Shown here: positions 1 through 4,488 of the stretch, in pieces
Position numbering within the stretch: the stretch's first letter is position 1
Layout: every line of letters begins with the position of its first letter
Source of the DNA: Nitrososphaeraceae archaeon
GTDB taxonomy: Archaea; Thermoproteota; Nitrososphaeria; Nitrososphaerales; Nitrosopumilaceae
DNA: 5,310 nucleotides
Assembly (NCBI GenBank): GCA_025922755.1
Contig: JAICHE010000099.1
Span: 1-5,310, forward strand
Direction of reading: 5' to 3'
Made by a program: the position numbers and the translations under genes
The notes under the pieces: model-generated
Databases searched by the model: none
Seen by the model: the letters and a program-made list of their open reading frames with translations, nothing else
What the model was told of the DNA's origin: nothing

Positions 1-177
1 AAAGAAATCTTGGTTTGTTTTGTCAATAGTTAGTGCTGAAATTAACGCATTATTTTTGGTTGGATTCAAGTAAATTTCTTTTATTCTAATTATATTTTCA
101 GACTTTTGAAATATTGGCTGAAAATTTTCATACACCTGCAAAAGGTCGATTTTCTCCCCAAAAACTATGTGTGGCAT
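1..177 (-). CDS. Conserved hypothetical archaeal protein, N-terminal 59 residues (runs off left edge)
   Basis: An open frame on the minus strand begins at ATG (175-177) and stays open to the window edge, so only the first 59 residues are visible (MPHIVFGEKIDLLQVYEN at the N terminus, ...ALTIDKTNQDFF at the edge). The composition is that of a soluble globular protein rich in Ile, Asn and Lys, with no signal peptide and no membrane segment in the visible part. It starts 19 nt after the stop of the upstream 59-aa zinc-ribbon gene. A purine-rich AAGGGGAA sits about 10 nt before the ATG, a plausible but imperfect Shine-Dalgarno. This suggests the second gene of a two-gene transcript. I do not recognise a named family; it resembles short hypothetical proteins of marine ammonia-oxidising archaea. 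Function unknown. Confidence 0.75.
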   Translation of the reverse strand, partial: MPHIVFGEKIDLLQVYENFQPIFQKSENIIRIKEIYLNPTKNNALISALTIDKTNQDFF

Positions 178-196
178 ATTACATTTTTCCCCTTAA

Positions 197-376
197 TTAG
201 CGCGAATAAAGGAGTTTCTTGTATTCATCCACCCATATAGAGAATTTACATAGTTTACAGCCTAAGGCGTCTTTAGACTTTGAACCTAAAGTTGCAGTAA
301 CTAAAACAAGGCTTCCAGATCTGCATTCTGGGCAACTAGCCACCAATTTTCTTTCGTTTGAATATTGTAGTTTCAT
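197..376 (-). CDS. 59-aa zinc-ribbon protein (CPEC / CKLC)
   Basis: The minus-strand frame from ATG (374-376) to TAA (197-199) encodes 59 residues. Two cysteine pairs, CPEC at residues 15-18 and CKLC at 40-43, are 21 residues apart, the layout of a minimal zinc ribbon. A glycine-, serine- and valine-rich stretch that could form the beta strands lies between them. The C terminus (WVDEYKKLLYSR) is probably helical. No Shine-Dalgarno precedes the ATG, but a TATA-like box lies about 25 bp upstream, so the mRNA is probably leaderless. It is followed at 19 nt by a hypothetical gene, probably in one operon. Such proteins may bind nucleic acid or a protein partner, but no specific role can be assigned. 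An ATG in another frame, five bases upstream, stops after two codons (ATG GTA TGA). Confidence 0.8.
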   Translation of the reverse strand: MKLQYSNERKLVASCPECRSGSLVLVTATLGSKSKDALGCKLCKFSIWVDEYKKLLYSR

Positions 377-384
377 ACCATATT

Positions 385-408
385 TTAGTTAAAATATTAT
401 TTAACTAA
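385..408. repeat. 24-bp inverted repeat overlapping the promoter of the 59-aa zinc-ribbon gene
   Basis: The arms TTAGTTAAA (385-393) and TTTAACTAA (400-408) are perfect 9-bp inverted complements separated by 6 bp. The right arm covers most of the predicted TATA box (397-404) and runs into the first TARTGCT box. A dimeric repressor binding here would block TBP, so an operator is one reading. The arms are all A/T except one G/C pair, so chance symmetry in AT-rich intergenic DNA is not excluded. Confidence 0.5.
397..404 (-). promoter_or_regulatory. TATA-like box for the 59-aa zinc-ribbon gene
   Basis: On the minus strand this reads TTAAATAA, centred about 25 bp upstream of the A of the ATG at 376. 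That is the spacing expected if transcription begins at or within a base or two of the start codon (archaeal TATA centred near -26). No Shine-Dalgarno is present, consistent with a leaderless mRNA. An alternative TTTATAAA lies further upstream (435-442) and would give a leader of about 35 nt. Confidence 0.5.
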
Positions 409-433
409 TGCTAATAACTGTACATAGTGCTAA
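406..433 (-). promoter_or_regulatory. Paired TARTGCTAA boxes, 19 bp apart
   Basis: On the plus strand the boxes read TAATGCTAA (406-414) and TAGTGCTAA (425-433), exactly 19 bp apart; in the direction of the minus-strand gene they read TTAGCACTA ... TTAGCATTA. They lie immediately upstream of the TATA-like box. A second pair with the same spacing, and at the same distance from a start codon, is found at 1098-1125 upstream of another tiny zinc-protein gene. This suggests a shared activator or repressor. Confidence 0.5.
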
Positions 434-434
434 T

Positions 435-467
435 TTTATAAATCGAATTGACGATTAAATTTATAAA
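435..467. repeat. AT-rich imperfect hairpin between PPOX gene and 59-aa gene
   Basis: TTTATAAAT (435-443) and ATTTATAAA (459-467) are inverted complements. A tighter inner stem, AATCG (441-445) with CGATT (452-456), closes a 6-nt loop. It lies just downstream of the poly-T tract of the minus-strand PPOX gene, upstream of the next minus-strand promoter. It may be part of the termination region or an extra TATA-like element. Confidence 0.35.
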
Positions 468-476
468 AAAATAAAA
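463..476 (-). terminator. T-rich terminator after the PPOX gene
   Basis: Read on the minus strand this is a run of T with single A interruptions (ATTTTATTTTTTTAT type), 46-60 nt past the stop codon at 523. Archaeal intrinsic termination needs only such T-tracts. It separates the PPOX unit from the downstream 59-aa gene, which has its own promoter. Confidence 0.5.
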
Positions 477-522
477 TGTATTAAGAAATTGGTTTCGTTT
501 TTTAGAGATCATTTGTTTGGTA

Positions 523-957
523 TCAAATATCTTTCATTCTTTGGGTGTAATCATAATGAAAGATTTTCTGAGGAGTTATTTCAATTGCCACTTCCGAACT
601 TGCTTTTTGTTTAAGGAATTTAGATAAGGTAGACTCTTTTTTCCCCAAATATTTATCAATTAAAACATCAAGAATCTCAGGTCCCTTTTCAGATATTATT
701 TTCACAGTACCTTCTCCACGTGTTCCTTTGTATGGAGGTTTGTCAGCAGCTATTTCGAAACCACATATGGGGTTTTTTCTCAGATAAGACACCAATTTTG
801 CGGTGCTTTGTGTAGCACAGTAGATTTTTTCTTCTCTGACGACATACCATAAAGAAATTATCAAAGGTGGACCAGAGGGTTTTAAGCACCCCAGTCTAAT
901 GGGAATTTTATTATCTGAAACATTTTCAATAGAATCTGTATTTGTCAATATTAACAC
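523..957 (-). CDS. PPOX-class (pyridoxamine 5'-phosphate oxidase-like) flavin/F420-binding protein
   Basis: This 144-residue protein has the small split-barrel layout of the PNPOx-like family. An N-terminal strand pair with a GPPLIISLWYVV motif (residues 29-40) leads into KIYCATQSTAKLVSYLRKNP (44-63), the classic segment where the family holds the cofactor phosphate and a helix follows. Then come GFEIAADKPPYKGTRGEGTV (66-85), typical of the next barrel strands, and a C-terminal AIEITPQKIFHYDY strand. Length fits the family (about 130-160 aa). Family members bind FMN, F420 or heme; the substrate cannot be told from sequence. The start is GTG (955-957). A GAGGT Shine-Dalgarno about 10 nt upstream lies inside the last codons of the 34-aa zinc-protein gene, only 6 nt away, so the two are very probably co-transcribed. 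Family assignment is good; the redox role is inference. Confidence 0.85.
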   Translation of the reverse strand: MLILTNTDSIENVSDNKIPIRLGCLKPSGPPLIISLWYVVREEKIYCATQSTAKLVSYLRKNPICGFEIAADKPPYKGTRGEGTVKIISEKGPEILDVLIDKYLGKKESTLSKFLKQKASSEVAIEITPQKIFHYDYTQRMKDI

Positions 958-963
958 TAAGAA

Positions 964-1068
964 TTACCTCAAGCTCTTTATAACAACTTTGGAATAGCAA
1001 AAATCACATCCCCACTCAGAATAATATTTTTTACAATTTTTGCATTTCTGTATCAAAGTTAGACTCAT
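964..1068 (-). CDS. 34-aa zinc-finger-like protein (CKNC / CDFC)
   Basis: The minus-strand frame from ATG (1066-1068) to TAA (964-966) encodes 34 residues. Two cysteine pairs, CKNC (9-12) and CDFC (21-24), are only 8 residues apart with aromatic residues between them (KKYYSEWG), so they probably share one zinc or iron. The C terminus is basic (SKVVIKSLR). The stop lies 6 nt before the GTG of the PPOX gene, and that gene's Shine-Dalgarno is inside this reading frame. A TATA-like box lies about 26 bp upstream and no Shine-Dalgarno precedes the ATG, so leaderless translation is likely. Coding status rests on the cysteine pattern, tight operon spacing and promoter; the specific function is unknown. 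Confidence 0.7.
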   Translation of the reverse strand: MSLTLIQKCKNCKKYYSEWGCDFCYSKVVIKSLR

Positions 1069-1088
1069 ATCATATATTCGCTGTTTTC

Positions 1089-1098
1089 CTATATCAAT
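1089..1098 (-). promoter_or_regulatory. TATA-like box for the 34-aa zinc-finger / PPOX operon
   Basis: On the minus strand this reads ATTGATATAG, centred about 26 bp from the ATG at 1068, which suits a leaderless transcript. The pair of TAGTGCT boxes (1098-1125) begins directly upstream of it. The match to the archaeal TATA consensus is moderate. Confidence 0.45.
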
Positions 1099-1134
1099 AG
1101 TGCTCAATTAAGAAACTAGTGCTAACTAAGAAAC
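1098..1134. promoter_or_regulatory. Tandem 19-bp direct repeat between divergent promoters (putative operator)
   Basis: Two near-identical units follow each other with a 19-bp period: TAGTGCTCAATTAAGAAAC (1098-1116) and TAGTGCTAACTAAGAAAC (1117-1134). They differ by one base deletion and one substitution. They lie just upstream of the minus-strand TATA-like box of the 34-aa gene, and just upstream of the plus-strand BRE/TATA (1142-1154) of the exported-protein gene. A regulator bound here could act on both. The TAGTGCT core and the 19-bp period recur at 406-433. Confidence 0.6.
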
Positions 1135-1141
1135 GATCTTC

Positions 1142-1154
1142 GGAAGTTAATATA
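1142..1154 (+). promoter_or_regulatory. BRE/TATA promoter of the exported-protein gene
   Basis: A purine-rich GGAAG (1142-1146) is followed directly by TTAATATA (1147-1154), centred about 25 bp before the ATG at 1176. This is the spacing of a leaderless archaeal transcript. It supports the ATG at 1176 over the upstream GTG at 1119, which would lie upstream of the promoter. Confidence 0.6.
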
Positions 1155-1175
1155 CTAATTAGCATAAAAAACTGT

Positions 1176-1877
1176 ATGAAACTTATTCTTGTTTTGGTGA
1201 TAGCGCTATCAATTATCGTAACTAGCCCTGCCTATGGTCACAAACTTATTTCACATGATGATAACCACAGAAGTTTTGATATGGCCCTTCCAATTCCCGA
1301 TCACACGATTTCGTGGGCAATCTATGAGAATTTAGGGGCAAATGAGGCAAAATACTATTCCTTTGAAGCAAAGAAGGGCGACTCATTTTATGCGAGTATT
1401 GTAATTCCAAAAATTCAAGGATTAGAAGAGTATGCACCAACAATTGTTTTAGTTGATCCTAGATTTATTCAAGAGGAAATTGTCAATATGGAGTCCCAGC
1501 TTGCCACAGAAAAGTATCCGTATGAAGGAGAATATCCTGGAAAAGAATTCTACGAACCATTCGGACAGGTGACCTATTGGGAAAGACAAGAAATTAAAAC
1601 AGAAATTCCTGGTGATGGGAAATACTACATCATAGTGATGGATGAAAGAAATCAGAGTGGAAAGTATAGCTTGGCAGTAGGAACTATAGAAGACTTTTCT
1701 GGAGGTGATTTTTTTACAGTATTGCCAAAAGCTTGGTTTGATACAAAAATATTTGTAAATGATTATACTTCGATTCTAATTTTCTTTGTTGTTTTATCAT
1801 CAATCATAGCAATCCCCATATTTGTGATTAAAAAAAGAAGACAAAAATTGATTGTAACTTCGAATAAGAGAGACTAA
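1176..1877 (+). CDS. Exported, C-terminally membrane-anchored protein of unknown function
   Basis: From ATG 1176 the product has 233 residues. It begins with a clear Sec signal peptide: MK, a hydrophobic core at residues 3-15, and a probable cleavage near SPAYG/H at 21-22. A histidine-rich stretch follows (GHKLISHDDNHR, 21-32). The central part looks like a beta-rich extracellular domain containing ENLGANEAKYYSFEAKKGD, IPKIQGLEEYAPTIVLVDP and DGKYYIIVMDERNQSGKYSL. This general pattern is seen in prepeptidase-C-terminal-like or jelly-roll domains (Y-F-A-G-D, GxYxIxV). One transmembrane helix (about 197-218) and a basic tail (KKRRQK) anchor it with the C terminus inside. The frame extends upstream to a GTG at 1119 (252 aa), but that puts the promoter inside the gene and the signal peptide 20 residues in, so I reject it. 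Four cell-surface histidines near the N terminus might bind a metal; this is inference. Confidence 0.8.
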   Translation: MKLILVLVIALSIIVTSPAYGHKLISHDDNHRSFDMALPIPDHTISWAIYENLGANEAKYYSFEAKKGDSFYASIVIPKIQGLEEYAPTIVLVDPRFIQEEIVNMESQLATEKYPYEGEYPGKEFYEPFGQVTYWERQEIKTEIPGDGKYYIIVMDERNQSGKYSLAVGTIEDFSGGDFFTVLPKAWFDTKIFVNDYTSILIFFVVLSSIIAIPIFVIKKRRQKLIVTSNKRD

Positions 1878-1912
1878 AGAGCAACAAATCTAGTTGAAGT
1901 CAAGATATTCAG

Positions 1913-1919
1913 TTTTTTT
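1913..1919 (+). terminator. Poly-T terminator after the exported-protein gene
   Basis: A run of seven T lies 36 nt past the stop codon at 1875-1877, followed by further T-rich sequence (1932-1948). No hairpin is needed for archaeal intrinsic termination. Confidence 0.55.
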
Positions 1920-1974
1920 GGAATTGTATGTGGATTTTTCTTAAATTTTGTAATGAACCCATGTTTACCAAAGA

Positions 1975-2138
1975 TTGGATTATTTTACCATCGATAAAGG
2001 GGAATCTTTTGGAAGTTACACCATTATTTTTGAAATACCATTCGATAAGAGGATGTTTCTCCCATCTTTACGGAAGTTGAAATTAATCCCGGAAAGGCAA
2101 TATTGCAGCTAATTTTAAAAAATTTCGATTTAGAATAA
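1975..2138 (+). pseudogene. Short frameshifted gene remnant, about 54 aa if repaired
   Basis: Two adjacent frames each look coding over part of this span, and neither has a full gene. The first, from a possible TTG at 1975, reads DYFTIDKGESFGSYTIIFEI and PFDK to about 2049. The second continues as EDVSPIFTEVEINPGKAI and LQLILKNFDLE and ends at TAA 2136-2138. Restoring one base near 2044-2052 would join them into a compact, plausible small protein of about 54 residues. A TTAAATTT (1941-1948) about 30 bp before the TTG could be its old TATA box. The product is not recognised. It could be a decayed gene, an assembly or sequencing error, or chance. The stretch 1878-2168 otherwise holds only the terminator at 1913. 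Confidence 0.4.
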
Positions 2139-2168
2139 CTTATTATCCACTTAAAATAACACAGGTTA

Positions 2169-2567
2169 TTGGAAAAATATGAACAACTACTTAACATGCT
2201 GATGGATTTTAATAAAGACGTCAGATTTGCAGCGGTTTGTAACTCCAAAGGAGAAATTCTGTGGCATAGTCAAAGAACAGGTATTAGAAATATTGTGCCA
2301 CTTGCAGACACTAAAAAAACACTACAAAGAGCAGTGGGAGCTTGGGAAGAGCGAGCAAAAGTAACTAACATCGTAGGTAGAGGACTTTACACTATTGCAG
2401 CATATGAGAAAATTAAAAGGATAACAATACCTCTTGATAAAGGAAACCTTCTGTTCATCAGTGTAGGCAATGCTCCTTTGAAAACCAGCAAAGGAAAAAG
2501 CTATGGTCATCTAGTTGAAATGGGCAAAATCATGTCAATAGTAGATTTTGTCAATGAAAACAACTAG
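2169..2567 (+). CDS. Archaeal hypothetical protein, possible roadblock/profilin-like fold (DUF6659-like)
   Basis: The product has 132 residues, soluble, with no signal or membrane segment. The N-terminal helix (EKYEQLLNMLMDFNKDVRFA) leads to a strand-turn-strand, AAVCNSKGEILWHSQRTG (about 21-38), then a helical region (DTKKTLQRAVGAWEERAKV). Two strands follow (LYTIAAYEKIKRITIPLD, GNLLFISVGN) and a final helix. This alpha-beta order, with a residue pattern like 'R-F-A-x-V-x-N-x-K-G-E-I', resembles roadblock/LC7-like domains and a thaumarchaeal family that I recall as DUF6659. The family name is from memory and not certain. The start must be TTG at 2169, because an in-frame TAA lies at 2157-2159; the next option, ATG 2196, would cut the first helix. 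AGGT (2163-2166) is very close to the TTG. Role unknown; such folds often serve as small regulatory dimers. Confidence 0.75.
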   Translation: MEKYEQLLNMLMDFNKDVRFAAVCNSKGEILWHSQRTGIRNIVPLADTKKTLQRAVGAWEERAKVTNIVGRGLYTIAAYEKIKRITIPLDKGNLLFISVGNAPLKTSKGKSYGHLVEMGKIMSIVDFVNENN

Positions 2568-2581
2568 TAAAAATCATACAA

Positions 2582-2588
2582 TTTTTTT
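2582..2588 (+). terminator. Poly-T terminator between convergent genes
   Basis: Seven T begin 15 nt past the stop of the 132-aa gene, followed by a second T run (2595-2599). The 31-bp gap between the two convergent stop codons leaves room for little else. Confidence 0.5.
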
Positions 2589-2598
2589 GAACAATTTT

Positions 2599-3672
2599 TC
2601 ATTTAATTGCATATCTAAGAATTGCCAAAACCGAGCCGTTGAGTTCTAATTTTTCAATTATTTTTGGAGATGATACAAACTCAATCTTAGATTTTGTGTA
2701 TTTTGCAATTTCAAGCATTTTCATTATGTTTTTGAATTTAGGTTCAGAGTGATAGTTGGCAGAAACAATTAATGTATCTACTGCTCCAAGTTTTAAGGCC
2801 TCAAAAATAACATCGTTTCTTTTTGCAGTTAATTTGCATTTGACCAGTTGTTCATATTTATCGATTGTTTCTGTAACATGTTTTTTTCTGTGGTGGTAAA
2901 GGTGAGTAATGATTTTTTTGTAAACATCAGTTAATGAAGTTGAAAAGGACAGATTTTCTACAAATCTAGATTTTTTGGCCAGTTCAGAGTCTAGTTCATC
3001 AAAAAACTCAGTTTTTGCCTGGCCGATTCCACCAAGTAAGATCAGTTCTGAATTCAGGCTCATTGTCCTGACTTTGTTTGCAACTTTTTTGTAAAAAACA
3101 TGGATTTTGGTTTGTCTTGCTCGCAAAAATCTTCCTTGGCTTTGTCCTCCTTTTTTATGCCTTCCCTGAAGATCAATTCTCAGCGATGCTTCTTGAACTA
3201 TATCATTTCCAATAAATTTTTGAATTCTAGCTGACTTTTGGTCAAGTGTGACTAGCACAACATTGTGTTGTGTCTCTAACAAGTCATTGAAGGGTTTGAT
3301 AAAGGGTCTTTTGCTAAGCATGTAAACATAAGGTAGTTTTTTGGAAGTTCCAATCTCCATGAGTTGCACTTTCCCATTTTTTATCCATCCAAAAATACAA
3401 AGTGTTTTTGTAAATTTTCCAACAGATGACGGGTTTTTCCTTAATTGTCCAATTCTTTTTTCAATTCCAGATTCGATGTTTTCAATGGAGGGATTTCTTT
3501 TTGTCTCCTCTAGAAGAGAAATAAATTCGGCTCCTTTTCCGTACGGATAGTATACTGATACACATGTGGTGTCAATTTGTTTTATCTTGTGAAGAAATTG
3601 GTTTAGCAATAACCATTCAGATGGAGAAATTTCAGATTCAGATGGAATGGAAATTAGTGTATTATGTGTCAT
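2599..3672 (-). CDS. aRF1/eRF1-family paralogue with intact GGQ, likely ribosome-rescue release factor
   Basis: The 357-residue protein shows the three-domain eRF1 layout. Domain 1 (about 15-133) has the family's VSVYYP strand. Domain 2 (about 137-265) carries GRHKKGGQSQGRFLRAR with GGQ at 175-177, the motif that triggers peptidyl-tRNA hydrolysis, and ends with a strand like eRF1's (ELILLGGIGQAKTEF). Domain 3 (about 270-357) includes LGAVDTLIVSA and ends GSVLAILRY, close to the 'GGIAAILRY' end of aRF1. It is shorter than canonical aRF1 (about 410 aa). Where aRF1 has the stop-codon-reading NIKS motif in domain 1, this protein has NPSIENIESGIEKRIGQL, without NIKS. By analogy with the Vms1/baeRF-type families, it probably frees nascent chains from stalled ribosomes or 50S subunits, not at stop codons. 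ATG start at 3670-3672; no Shine-Dalgarno; TATA-like box about 25 bp upstream. Confidence 0.88.
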   Translation of the reverse strand: MTHNTLISIPSESEISPSEWLLLNQFLHKIKQIDTTCVSVYYPYGKGAEFISLLEETKRNPSIENIESGIEKRIGQLRKNPSSVGKFTKTLCIFGWIKNGKVQLMEIGTSKKLPYVYMLSKRPFIKPFNDLLETQHNVVLVTLDQKSARIQKFIGNDIVQEASLRIDLQGRHKKGGQSQGRFLRARQTKIHVFYKKVANKVRTMSLNSELILLGGIGQAKTEFFDELDSELAKKSRFVENLSFSTSLTDVYKKIITHLYHHRKKHVTETIDKYEQLVKCKLTAKRNDVIFEALKLGAVDTLIVSANYHSEPKFKNIMKMLEIAKYTKSKIEFVSSPKIIEKLELNGSVLAILRYAIK

Positions 3673-3692
3673 TTTTTGTTTATTTGAATTTG

Positions 3693-3700
3693 GTTAATAT
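3693..3700 (-). promoter_or_regulatory. TATA-like box for the aRF1-like gene
   Basis: The minus strand reads CATATTAA here, centred about 25 bp from the ATG at 3672, in keeping with a leaderless transcript. Moderate match only. Confidence 0.4.
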
Positions 3701-3725
3701 GAAGTGTTATTTTTTAATTTATATC

Positions 3726-3750
3726 AAAGAAAAAACAGCAAAGAAAAGAA
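3726..3750 (-). terminator. T-rich terminator after the 42-aa zinc-finger gene
   Basis: On the minus strand this is T-rich with runs of four and six T (TTTTCTTT, GTTTTTTCTTT), starting 8 nt past the stop at 3758. It separates the 42-aa gene from the aRF1-like gene, which has its own TATA-like box. Confidence 0.5.
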
Positions 3751-3757
3751 TTCAACA

Positions 3758-3886
3758 TTAATCACCAGGGTTTTGATCATCTGCCTTTTCAAAAGTCATG
3801 TTAGCTCTTTGACATGACTCACATTTTTCCATTAGACCGAATTCATTCATGTACTCACCTTTTCCATCACATCTAAGACAAACCAA
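3758..3886 (-). CDS. 42-aa zinc-finger protein (CLRC / CESC), DnaJ-type knuckle
   Basis: The minus-strand frame from TTG (3884-3886) to TAA (3758-3760) encodes 42 residues. CLRCDGKGE (residues 3-11) matches the CxxCxGxG knuckle of DnaJ-type zinc fingers, and CESC (22-25) supplies the second half of the metal site. The tail is acidic (FEKADDQNPGD). An in-frame TAG lies two codons upstream, so TTG is the only start that keeps both cysteine pairs; the internal ATG at residue 13 would lose the first. A TTAATTTT-like box lies about 26 bp upstream on the same strand. The gene sits between a response regulator and the aRF1-like gene, all on the minus strand but with separate gaps. The exact role is unknown; small thaumarchaeal proteins of this kind are common and often unannotated. 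Confidence 0.65.
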   Translation of the reverse strand: MVCLRCDGKGEYMNEFGLMEKCESCQRANMTFEKADDQNPGD

Positions 3887-3968
3887 TATTTTCTAATTAT
3901 CTTTCATGAAAATTAAGGTTTCATTCATTTTGGTGTGCTTCCCAAAGAATAATTTTAAAATCTTGATT

Positions 3969-4334
3969 TTATCGAAGCCACATGTCTTTTTGTATTCGTT
4001 CTAGCTGTTGGAGATCTTTTGGTTTTTCTTCAATGGCATGAACCCCGTATTTCATTAATTCCTTAGTCTGGGTTTCATTGAATTGCAACACGCTTGTAAT
4101 TATTACCTTTTTTAGCTCAGATGGGCGCTTTTGTTTCAGGTCTTTCAAAAAGTCCATCCCACCATACCTTGGCATGCACATATCTAGTAAAATCAAGTCG
4201 TAATTGTTTTGCGTGACTAGTTTGAGTCCTTGTTTTCCATCATTTACGCTTTGAAAGGTATGATTGTCTGCTTCAAACATATCCGCATAAAGGCCACAAA
4301 TTTCAGGAGAATCATCGATATGAAGAACCTTCAC
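3969..4334 (-). CDS. Single-domain CheY-like response regulator
   Basis: The 121-residue product is one receiver domain with no output domain. The key residues are present: the acidic pair D7-D8 (VLHIDDS), phospho-acceptor D51 in LILLDMCMPRYGG, the switch T80 (VIITS) and the conserved lysine K104 in EEKP. It would accept phosphate from a histidine kinase encoded elsewhere and act through protein contacts. The start is GTG (4332-4334), which begins MKVLHIDD exactly where receiver domains begin; a TATA-like box lies about 28 bp upstream and no Shine-Dalgarno is seen. It is divergent from a small TFB-like protein gene with a 154-bp gap. Stand-alone receivers are common in ammonia-oxidising archaea. 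A functional link to the TFB-like neighbour is only a suggestion from position. Confidence 0.93.
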   Translation of the reverse strand: MKVLHIDDSPEICGLYADMFEADNHTFQSVNDGKQGLKLVTQNNYDLILLDMCMPRYGGMDFLKDLKQKRPSELKKVIITSVLQFNETQTKELMKYGVHAIEEKPKDLQQLERIQKDMWLR

Positions 4335-4358
4335 AAAAAATACTGTTTCTTTATTTTC

Positions 4359-4366
4359 ATTATAAC
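4359..4366 (-). promoter_or_regulatory. TATA-like box for the response regulator
   Basis: The minus strand reads TTATAATG, centred about 28 bp from the GTG at 4334. This allows a leaderless mRNA or one with a leader of two or three bases. Confidence 0.45.
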
Positions 4367-4488
4367 TGGTGTTTGTCCAATTTGAACTAATTTCCCAGAT
4401 TAATTATTTTTAAGATTTCCATTTAAGGTGATGTGGATTTTTTTTGAACAGTGAACAATGTATTACTGGAAACTGAATAGTCAAATAG

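Noticed and set aside
1119..1175. Upstream GTG extension of the exported protein (19 extra residues)
   Set aside because: It would bury the signal peptide 20 residues in and place the BRE/TATA at 1142-1154 inside the coding region; the ATG at 1176 fits promoter spacing and signal-peptide form.
1246..1443. Minus-strand 65-codon frame inside the exported-protein gene
   Set aside because: Antisense shadow; composition is not protein-like and the plus-strand gene is well supported.
1928..2080. 50-codon plus-strand frame starting ATG 1928
   Set aside because: It overlaps the better coding-like frames of the putative frameshifted gene; its residues look random and no promoter at the right distance supports it.
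2024..2248. Minus-strand 74-codon frame across the pseudogene and the start of the 132-aa gene
   Set aside because: It is antisense to two better-supported plus-strand coding stretches and has a low-complexity Ser/Phe/Lys make-up without family features.
2322..2510. Minus-strand 62-codon frame inside the 132-aa gene
   Set aside because: Shadow of the plus-strand gene, rich in Ser/Phe/Cys as expected of antisense reading.
3341..3761. Two plus-strand frames (3341-3550 and 3564-3761) opposite the aRF1-like gene
   Set aside because: Antisense to a clear GGQ-family protein; no promoter or recognisable domain.
4437..4444. Run of eight T on the plus strand, possibly the end of a small RNA
   Set aside because: No plus-strand gene or convincing promoter lies upstream in the 4335-4436 gap, and a poly-T run alone is common in this AT-rich DNA.
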